Assembly (NCBI GenBank): GCA_024278645.1
Contig: JAJRST010000371.1
Location: 1-15,672, forward strand
Direction of reading: 5' to 3'
Length of the DNA stretch: 15,672 nt
DNA from: a bacterium
GTDB lineage: Bacteria > Zhuqueibacterota > Zhuqueibacteria > Residuimicrobiales > Krinioviventaceae
Notes under the pieces: generated by a model
Told to the model about the DNA's origin: nothing
What the model saw: the letters and a program-made list of their open reading frames with translations, nothing else
Database searches by the model: none
Position numbers and translations under genes: made by a program
Part shown: piece after piece, positions 6,450-12,461 of the stretch
Layout: each line of letters begins with the position of its first letter
Numbering within the stretch: position 1 is the stretch's first letter

Positions 6450-8090
6450 ATGTTAAAAAATCACCCAAAGGGACTCATGGTATTGTTTTTCACGGAGATG
6501 TGGGAGCGGTTTGGTTTTTACCTGATGCTGGGCATCTTTTTTCTTTACATGACCGACACCACAAGCGGCGGCATGGGATTGGGCCGGGCAAAAGCGGCGG
6601 ATATTGTCGGCACCTATCTGGCGCTGGTCTATCTGACGCCGTTCATCGGCGGACTGCTCGCCGACCGCATACTCGGCTACCGGCGCTCTATTTTCATCGG
6701 CGGCAGCCTGATGGCCGCCGGCTACATAGGCCTGGCGCTGCCCGGATGGACGGCGTTCTGGATTTCGCTGTCATTGATCATTGTCGGCAACGGCTTTTTC
6801 AAGCCCAATATTTCCACGCTTGTCGGCAATCTCTACACAAGGGATGAGTACAAAGCGCTCAAGGATTCCGGCTATAACATTTTTTACATGGGCATCAATA
6901 TCGGCGCTTTTTTATGCAACTTTGTCGCCGCCTATTTGCGAAATCATTATGGTTGGGGCTATGCTTTTGCCGCCGCCGGCGTCGGCATGATACTTGGCCT
7001 TTTATGGTTCGCCCTGGGACAAAAAAATGTAAAGTCGGCGGACGTTCTCAAGCCGAAACAAAAGGAAGACATGCCTCTGGGCAATATATTCGGCATCGTG
7101 CTTTTGCCCGCCGTCGTTTTTGGCGTCATCGGCTGGATGCTGCCCGGCAATATTTTCAGTTCCGATTCCACCGACGCCTTTATCTTCGGCTCCATACCCG
7201 TTTTAATTTTCTATTTTTCTCTCTGGGTTCGCGCCTCCAGGGAGGACAAGTCCTCCATCGCCGCGCTGCTGGCCATTTTTGGCGTGGTGATTATTTTCTG
7301 GGCGATCTTTCATCAAAACGGCTCGGCGCTCACAATATGGGCCGAAAGTTACACCGATCGCTCGCTGGCCCCGGTGGTGGAGCCTGTCGCCGAGACCTTT
7401 GGCATGGTGCAGGAAGTGGACGCCACGCCGCGGGACGTGCCGCTCATCGACCCTCACGGCCGCCCGGTTTTGGATGAAAACGGCAATCCGGTCGTGCACC
7501 TGGGGCCGCACCCCTATTTCAACAACTTGCCGCTCGATCAGTGGCCGCCTGAAGGGCAAAAGCTAAAGCTGCTTTCGACGGAGATGTTTCAGTCGGTCAA
7601 TCCGTTTTTTATCATCATTTTTACGCCCGCCGTGGTCGCCTTTTTCGCCATGCTGCGCAAGCGCAAGAAAGAGCCTTCAACACCGGCCAAAATAGGCTGG
7701 GGGCTGTTTATCACGGCGTTGTCCACGCTGGTGATGATCGGGGCCGTCTTTGCCTCGCAAAACGGCATACACAAAAGTTCGCCCGCCTGGCTCATTGGAT
7801 CGTATGCGGTCATAACCATCGGCGAACTTTTTCTGAGTACCATGGGATTGTCATTGGTCTCCAAACTCAGCCCGCCGCGTCTGACGTCGTTGATGATGGG
7901 CGGCTGGTTCCTGTCCACCTCGCTCGGCAACAAGCTTTCCGGCGTTCTGGCGAGCTTGTGGGATATGTATGACCACAAGGCCGTGTTCTTCGCCGTCAAT
8001 TTTGCTGGCGCAATGTTTGCAGCCCTGGCCATATTCGCAATGCTGAAATGGTTGCGGCGAGTCGTCCAGGAGCATACGGGCGAAAATTGA
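6450..8090 (+). CDS. POT/PTR2-family peptide:proton symporter
   Basis: This 546-residue integral membrane protein belongs to the proton-dependent oligopeptide transporter family, which imports di- and tripeptides. The family proton-coupling signature ExxERF is seen at TEMWERFGFY (15-24), the PTR2 signature at FYMGINIGAFLC (145-156), and the helix-7 motif at FHQNGS (287-292). About 12-14 hydrophobic segments can be counted. An unusually long hydrophilic loop (about residues 298-380, with PLIDPHGRPVLDENGNPV) separates helices 7 and 8 and should face the periplasm; most POT proteins have a shorter loop there. Translation starts at the ATG at 6450 behind a strong GGAGGAG (6441-6447). It stands alone and ends in an intrinsic terminator. 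Scavenging of peptides would fit the wall- and polymer-degrading enzymes nearby, but this is inferred. Confidence 0.92.
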   Translation: MLKNHPKGLMVLFFTEMWERFGFYLMLGIFFLYMTDTTSGGMGLGRAKAADIVGTYLALVYLTPFIGGLLADRILGYRRSIFIGGSLMAAGYIGLALPGWTAFWISLSLIIVGNGFFKPNISTLVGNLYTRDEYKALKDSGYNIFYMGINIGAFLCNFVAAYLRNHYGWGYAFAAAGVGMILGLLWFALGQKNVKSADVLKPKQKEDMPLGNIFGIVLLPAVVFGVIGWMLPGNIFSSDSTDAFIFGSIPVLIFYFSLWVRASREDKSSIAALLAIFGVVIIFWAIFHQNGSALTIWAESYTDRSLAPVVEPVAETFGMVQEVDATPRDVPLIDPHGRPVLDENGNPVVHLGPHPYFNNLPLDQWPPEGQKLKLLSTEMFQSVNPFFIIIFTPAVVAFFAMLRKRKKEPSTPAKIGWGLFITALSTLVMIGAVFASQNGIHKSSPAWLIGSYAVITIGELFLSTMGLSLVSKLSPPRLTSLMMGGWFLSTSLGNKLSGVLASLWDMYDHKAVFFAVNFAGAMFAALAIFAMLKWLRRVVQEHTGEN

Positions 8091-8101
8091 GCAGTGAATG
8101 T

Positions 8102-8149
8102 CAGGTGGAAAAGAAACAGCATAATTTCTTTTCCGCCTGTTCTTTTCTT
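8102..8149 (+). terminator. Rho-independent terminator after the POT gene
   Basis: A 15-bp stem (8102-8116 with 8125-8139, one G-T wobble) closes an 8-nt loop and is followed by a T-rich tract (8140-8149). It starts 12 nt after the POT stop and separates that gene from the phosphoesterase operon. Confidence 0.85.
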
Positions 8150-8177
8150 AACAATTGAATCTATCAAGGCGACCGGG

Positions 8178-8205
8178 GCTAATTTTAAATTCTCTTAAAG
8201 TTAGC
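8178..8205. promoter_or_regulatory. AT-rich hairpin or operator before the phosphoesterase operon
   Basis: GCTAATTTTAA (8178-8188) pairs with TTAAAGTTAGC (8195-8205), an 11-bp arm pair with one wobble and a 6-nt loop. It lies about 38 nt before the GTG at 8243. It could be an operator or a 5' UTR stem; it lacks a following T-tract. Confidence 0.38.
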
Positions 8206-8242
8206 GGACAAGGTCGCAAGTGGTCCCAACGGGAGGGATGCA

Positions 8243-8971
8243 GTGAAATACGCCATTATCTCGGACATCCACGGAAATCTCGCCGCTCTTCAGCAAACTC
8301 TGAATCGTATCGATGAACAAAAATGCGACCGCATTGTCTGTCTTGGCGACATTGTCGGTTATGGTCCGTTTCCGAACGAGTGTTGCGAGGTTATACAAGA
8401 TCGAGCCGATGTATGCATCCTCGGCAACCATGATTACGCGGTCATCGATTTGGCCTCTTCGGAAAATTTCAATCGATATGCAAAGGCGGCGATCACCTGG
8501 ACTGCCGCTGAACTGAGCGAAAGCAACAAAGCATTTCTGCGCAGCTTGCCTGTGCAAATTGAAGAAGAGGACATCCTTTTTGTGCACAGTTCACCGGCGG
8601 AGCCTTTGGCGTGGGAATATGTTCTTTCATTATACGACGCGGAATATGCTTTTATGCGGTTTGAGCAAAGCCTTTGCTTTATCGGCCACTCGCATCTTCC
8701 GGTCATCTATTCCTACGAGGATGGCGAGTTTCCGGCCATTGAACGGTTGCCTAGGGCGCCGTTGTTCAGCGGCTTTCGTTACATCATCAACGTCGGCAGC
8801 GTCGGTCAGCCGCGCGATGAAAATCGCGACGCATGTTTTGGCATCTATGATTCGGAAAAGCGAATATTTGAATTGCAACGGGCGCCTTATAATATCAAAG
8901 AAACGCAAGAGGCCATGGCCCGTAAGGAACTGCCTACATTTCTCATCGAGCGTCTGGCGTTTGGCAGGTAA
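8243..8971 (+). CDS. Calcineurin-like metallophosphoesterase
   Basis: This 242-residue protein has every metal-binding block of the calcineurin-like fold: SDIHGN (Asp8, His10), GDIVGYG (35-41), GNHD (61-64), VHSSP (His115) and GHSH (148-151), and NVGSVGQPRD further on. Such enzymes bind two metal ions and hydrolyse phosphomono- or diesters; small family members act on nucleotides, phosphoproteins or dinucleoside polyphosphates. The substrate is not clear. The GTG start is set by GGGAGGG (8231-8237); the nearby ATG at 8238 is in another frame and ends at once. It is cytoplasmic, with no signal. The gene is 29 nt from a roadblock gene and then an MglA-like GTPase, so a role linked to that switch is possible but unproven. 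Confidence 0.9.
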   Translation: MKYAIISDIHGNLAALQQTLNRIDEQKCDRIVCLGDIVGYGPFPNECCEVIQDRADVCILGNHDYAVIDLASSENFNRYAKAAITWTAAELSESNKAFLRSLPVQIEEEDILFVHSSPAEPLAWEYVLSLYDAEYAFMRFEQSLCFIGHSHLPVIYSYEDGEFPAIERLPRAPLFSGFRYIINVGSVGQPRDENRDACFGIYDSEKRIFELQRAPYNIKETQEAMARKELPTFLIERLAFGR

Positions 8972-9000
8972 ATTCAGAATTGGAATAAAAGAGGTCTAAA

Positions 9001-9513
9001 ATGGTGCCTGATAACAAATCAAACGGCGTGGGATTGCTTTTCTCCGAGACCACCTATCATAAAATATCGCGCATTTTGTACGAGTTGAACACACGGCTCA
9101 AGGCAAAGCTGACAATTTTTGCCGATATGAACGGTTATGCCATCGATTATAACGGCGATACCAGAAATGTGAATATCAACACGCTGACGGCGGTCGCCGC
9201 GGGCAGCTTTTCAGCTTCCAACGAAATGTCCCGCATGATCAGCGGCCAAAAGCATTTTGAACATGTGTTGCACGAAGGCGTTCGCGACAATGTCTACATG
9301 TGCAGCGTCGGCTCGGAATATTTAATGATCATCATTTTTGACAAAACGGCGCCCATCGGCTTTGTCCGTCTCCTTGTACACGCCGCGGTCAACAAATTGT
9401 CACAATATCTTGACAGCCTCAAGGCGCAAAAGAGCAAGACAGCGCAATTTTTAAATGCGGAATTTCGTTCCAAGCTCGACAATGAGATGGATCGCGCTTT
9501 CGGATTGATGTAG
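9001..9513 (+). CDS. Roadblock/LC7-domain protein (MglB-like)
   Basis: This 170-residue cytoplasmic protein fits the roadblock/LC7 fold: an amphipathic N-terminal helix (about 18-35), a strand pair with LTIFADMNGYAIDY (36-49), a helix with LTAVAAGSFSASNEM (61-75), and strands with VYMCSVGSEYLMIIIFD (98-114) before a last helix. Roadblock proteins form dimers that act as GTPase-activating or scaffold partners of Ras-like GTPases; in Myxococcus, MglB activates MglA. The C-terminal tail (about 145-170) is charged and longer than the bare domain. AAGAGGT stands 7 nt before the ATG. Only 8 nt separate it from the following MglA-like gene, so the two are very likely co-translated partners. The stop is TAG. 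Confidence 0.85.
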   Translation: MVPDNKSNGVGLLFSETTYHKISRILYELNTRLKAKLTIFADMNGYAIDYNGDTRNVNINTLTAVAAGSFSASNEMSRMISGQKHFEHVLHEGVRDNVYMCSVGSEYLMIIIFDKTAPIGFVRLLVHAAVNKLSQYLDSLKAQKSKTAQFLNAEFRSKLDNEMDRAFGLM

Positions 9514-9521
9514 AGGAATGC

Positions 9522-10094
9522 ATGTACGTTGACTGGAAAAATCAGGAGATTATATTCAAGATTGTTTATTACGGTCCCGGCCTTGGGGGCAAGACGACCA
9601 ATCTCGAATACATCTATTCAAAAATCAACCCGGCGTTGCGCAGCGAGCTGGTCTCTTTTAAGACCAAAGAGGACCGAACGCTCTATTTTGACTTTATGCA
9701 GGTCGGATTGGGCAGCATTGGCGGCAAAAAGCCGCGCTTTCACCTGTACACCATCCCCGGACAAATTCAATACAGCTACGGTCGCAAACTGGTCATCAAC
9801 GGCGCCGATGCCATCATCTTTGTCGCCGACTCGCAGCGAGATCGCCTTGATGAGAATATAGCCAGTTTGCAGGATCTACGAGAGAAGCTGGCCGGCTATC
9901 AAAAGTCGCTCGAGCAGTTGCCCTGGATCATCCAGTACAATAAACGCGATTTGCCCAGGGCTACGTCCATCCCCACGCTGCAAAAAAAGCTCAACCCTTT
10001 CGATGTCCCCTATTGCGAAGCCATTGCCACGCAGGGCGCCGGCGTCTTTGAAACGCTGAAAAGCGCTATCCAAATGGCGATGAGCAAGCTCTGA
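9522..10094 (+). CDS. MglA-like small GTPase
   Basis: This 190-residue Ras-like GTPase shows all five G motifs: P-loop GPGLGGKT (18-25), switch I with EDRTLYFDF (50-58), switch II TIPGQ (77-81), NKRD (140-143) and an EAIAT G5 motif (166-170). The switch II motif has Thr where most small GTPases have Asp (DxxG), which is the hallmark of the MglA family. MglA in Myxococcus is the polarity switch for motility; FCB-group homologues are less known. The start at ATG 9522 follows GAGGA; the ATG at 9518 is out of frame. It sits right after a roadblock gene, its expected GAP-like partner. Recognition as MglA family is firm; a role in polarity or gliding is inferred. Confidence 0.92.
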   Translation: MYVDWKNQEIIFKIVYYGPGLGGKTTNLEYIYSKINPALRSELVSFKTKEDRTLYFDFMQVGLGSIGGKKPRFHLYTIPGQIQYSYGRKLVINGADAIIFVADSQRDRLDENIASLQDLREKLAGYQKSLEQLPWIIQYNKRDLPRATSIPTLQKKLNPFDVPYCEAIATQGAGVFETLKSAIQMAMSKL

Positions 10095-10164
10095 CCCCTC
10101 CCTGTCGCTCCCCATTCATTTTCACCTGCTTTAAAAATAATAATCCTTCATTTCACAATTGTTC

Positions 10165-10196
10165 TTTGATGTTGAACAAATAACTCCTTATATTTG
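10165..10196 (+). promoter_or_regulatory. Bacteroidetes-type promoter for the MFS gene
   Basis: TTTG (10165-10168) and TATATTTG (10189-10196) are 20 nt apart and match the Bacteroidetes primary-sigma consensus TTTG-N19-21-TAnnTTTG exactly. The start codon at 10231 is 35 nt downstream. This suggests the transporter has its own promoter and is not simply read from the MglA operon. Confidence 0.6.
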
Positions 10197-10230
10197 TACG
10201 TTTGAATACTTTTTTAACAAGGATGATTTG

Positions 10231-11553
10231 ATGGAAAAGACAGCTTCGTTCCGGCCTCCCTTTGCCGCCACACTATCATGGATATTGTATGATTTTGCCA
10301 ACACCTCCTATTCCATGAACATTGTATCGCTCTATTTCAGCACTTGGATCATCATTGAGTTGGGGCAAGGCGACTTTTGGGTGTCGTTCGTCAATTCGTT
10401 GTCCATGCTGTTCGTGGCGCTCACCATGCCGGTTTTAGGCGAGTGGTCCGACAAGAAGAACAAAAAACTGTCAGCGCTGTTGATTTTCACGGGCATTTGC
10501 ATTCTCGGCACCTTTAGCATGGGCGTTATTGGCCAAAACATTCAAACGCTTTCAATACTGACGCCCCTGGTCCTGATCATTTACGTTATTTCCAATTACA
10601 GCTACCAGGGCGGTTTGGTGTTTTATAACGCTTTGCTGCCGGCGGTGAGCACGCCAAAGACGCTGGGGCGCATCTCCGGCTACGGCGTGGCCATCGGATA
10701 CATGGGATCGGCGGCCGGTCTGTTCATCGGCGGATTATTCGTCGATGGCGGCGCCTTTGGCGTGTCCATTCCCGGCATCGAGGCCGGCGGCCGAGTGGCG
10801 GCGTTTATTCCCACGGCGCTGCTGTTTCTGCTTTTTGCCATTCCGATTTTCATTTTTGTCAAGGAGCCCCGCGTCGAAAAAAGTCATCATTGGAATATAA
10901 AGGATTCGTACCGGCGCGTGTGGCGCTCGATTGTCAACACCAAACAACATCCGGGACTGCTGCGTTTTCTCGTTGCAAAGTTCTTGTATGAAGACAGCAT
11001 TCAGACGATCATTATTTTCATGGGCGTTTATACCCAGGCGGTCATGGGCTTTACATCCGCGGAGACCAACACCTTTTTTATTATCGTCATTCCTGCCGCG
11101 GTGCTGGGTTCCGTGCTTTTCGGCGTATTGACCGATCACTATGGCCCAAAAAAGACGCTGGTCGCTGTCATCACTTTATGGATCGTCAGCTTGGTCGTCA
11201 TCATTGCGACAATGGATCTAACCCTGTTTTGGTTTATGGGCGCCGCTGTCGGCATTTTACTCGGATCGACGTGGACGGCTGCGAGGCCGTTGCTGATCAC
11301 CCTGGCGCCGGCGAACAACCTCGGCGAGTTTTTTGGTCTGTATGCCTTATCCGGCAAGGTCGCCGCCATTATAGGGCCGCTGCTGTGGAGCGCTGTAACG
11401 TTGAGTTTTGCGCGCTTTGGACCCATCATAAAGTATAAAGCGGCTATCGGCGCTCTCACTGTCGTCATGGCCGTCGGCTTGATCGTGTTGTGGACGGTAC
11501 CGGATTTTCATCGCCGGGAAAACATTGCCGACAATGAAAGCGTCAATGTCTAA
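10231..11553 (+). CDS. UMF1/Atg22-like MFS transporter
   Basis: This 440-residue membrane protein has about 12 hydrophobic segments and the UMF1 (Atg22-like) hallmark SWILYDFANTSYSMNI near its N-terminus, and a loop GEWSDKKNKK after helix 2. Fungal Atg22 exports amino acids from the vacuole; bacterial members have unknown substrates. I chose the ATG at 10231 over a TTG 72 nt upstream because AAGGA lies 7 nt before it and the promoter overlaps the upstream region. A second central loop with FVKEPRV (about 208-215) marks the gap between the two six-helix halves. No clear terminator follows. Confidence 0.87.
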   Translation: MEKTASFRPPFAATLSWILYDFANTSYSMNIVSLYFSTWIIIELGQGDFWVSFVNSLSMLFVALTMPVLGEWSDKKNKKLSALLIFTGICILGTFSMGVIGQNIQTLSILTPLVLIIYVISNYSYQGGLVFYNALLPAVSTPKTLGRISGYGVAIGYMGSAAGLFIGGLFVDGGAFGVSIPGIEAGGRVAAFIPTALLFLLFAIPIFIFVKEPRVEKSHHWNIKDSYRRVWRSIVNTKQHPGLLRFLVAKFLYEDSIQTIIIFMGVYTQAVMGFTSAETNTFFIIVIPAAVLGSVLFGVLTDHYGPKKTLVAVITLWIVSLVVIIATMDLTLFWFMGAAVGILLGSTWTAARPLLITLAPANNLGEFFGLYALSGKVAAIIGPLLWSAVTLSFARFGPIIKYKAAIGALTVVMAVGLIVLWTVPDFHRRENIADNESVNV

Positions 11554-11899
11554 AATTTATAGCCGGGAAAAGACGCTGCAGTCAAGGATTGCCATGTTAA
11601 GAAAAGAGTTAGAAAAGTTCCTAATCGTCCTTTTGCCATACGCATTTCTACAAGTTTATTGTATCAAATCTAAACACCATTTCTTTTATGGTCACTCCCG
11701 AATGCTGCCCTGCACGGCGTAATGACAAGTGTGCAAATTATTCGTAGTTTTGAATGAATTTGAGCGGATTGACGTTTGTACCGTCGGCCTTTTTGCTGAA
11801 ATCTATGAAAATAAATAAAGGCTGTGGTATGTTATTTGAAGCATAACAGTGCTGTCCTCAAAAACTTGAACTGCATCAATGGATCGAACGAGTCAAATC
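11554..11899. other. 346-bp intergenic region before the polysaccharide locus
   Basis: No convincing intact gene is seen here. The region holds a TAGTTTTG box (11745-11752) that matches the -7 consensus but lacks a TTTG partner, and the minus-strand remnant listed next. It should contain the promoter of the exopolysaccharide operon, but none stands out. Confidence 0.5.
11738..11857 (-). pseudogene. Possible C-terminal remnant of an M23-type peptidase or similar
   Basis: The minus strand is open from after a TGA at 11860-11858 to a TAA at 11740-11738 and encodes 39 residues. The end reads FSKKADGTNVNPLKFIQNYE, with well-used GC-rich codons in an AT-rich setting. The DGTxVNPLKFI part resembles the tail of M23/LytM peptidases (pattern HFEI...G.PVNPLKYL). 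The HLHF motif is missing. I take it as a decayed gene end; chance is possible. Confidence 0.28.
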
Positions 11900-12448
11900 A
11901 TGAAAAAAATTGTTTTTCTTATCCTCTTTTTTACAGCCTTAAACTTTGCCCAGGAAAAGTCCAAAACCAGCGAATATCTTTTGGGAGAGCAAGAAAAGCT
12001 GGAGATGGTCGTCGCCATTTGGGGCGAAGTGCGCAAGCCGTGAGAATACCGCGTGGCCTATAATACCAACATTGTCGAGTTAATCTCCATCGCCGGCGGG
12101 CCGACGCAGAGCGCCACCCTGTCGCGCGTGCAGCTCACACGGCAGGCCACCGGCTGGTCCATCAGCCCGGCGATGCTCGAGACGATTATCAAGGAATCCG
12201 GCGGCGGTAAAATCAAGGACGAAGAATTAAAGCGTCGATTTGACACAGCTTCACGCAAAATCATCTCTTATGATGTAGATAGATATTTAGGAGATAAAAA
12301 TATGTTGATGCCGCCCCCGATTTTACAGCCGGGGGATGTTGTGCATGTACGAAAGAACTCCTGGTATTACTGGAGAGAGGCAATTCGAGTCGTTCACGAA
12401 TTGGCGTTGATTGCCAGCATTTACGCCTGGTATTTGAGAGCAAATTAA
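11900..12448 (+). pseudogene. Short SLBB polysaccharide-export-type protein with in-frame TGA
   Basis: Read through one stop, this frame gives 182 residues: a signal peptide (about 1-17, ending LNFAQ), a single SLBB domain (about 37-90, with IWGEVRKP, then the stop, then EYRVAYNTNIVELISIAGGP), and near the C-terminus PGDVVHVRKNSWYYW and a hydrophobic segment (WREAIRVVHELALIASIYAWYL), likely a membrane anchor. SLBB domains occur in Wza-type outer-membrane polysaccharide exporters, but the Poly_export domain is absent. The TGA (12041-12043, codon 48) replaces the conserved Gly of the SLBB motif KPGEY, which fits a GGA to TGA change. The part after the stop (from a GTG at 12053) would lack the signal and half the SLBB start, so it is unlikely to work alone. 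The next gene is 13 nt downstream, so it lies in the polysaccharide operon. Confidence 0.8.
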
Positions 12449-12461
12449 GAGGGAACATGCT

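Noticed and set aside
11525..11722. 65-codon plus-strand frame after the MFS gene
   Set aside because: It overlaps the MFS gene end in another frame, lacks a good ribosome site and has no recognisable motif.
11695..11725. GTCACTCCCGAATG...GTAATGAC as a REP/MITE-like repeat
   Set aside because: It resembles common GTCATTCCCG repeats but the arms pair poorly and no second copy is seen in the window.
11745..11752. TAGTTTTG as promoter of the polysaccharide operon
   Set aside because: It matches the -7 box but no TTTG stands 19-21 nt upstream and it lies about 150 nt from the start codon.
12041..12043. TGA read as Gly (genetic code 25) or selenocysteine
   Set aside because: TGA ends several other genes here, and a conserved structural Gly in SLBB is not a place for selenocysteine; no SECIS-like element was evident.
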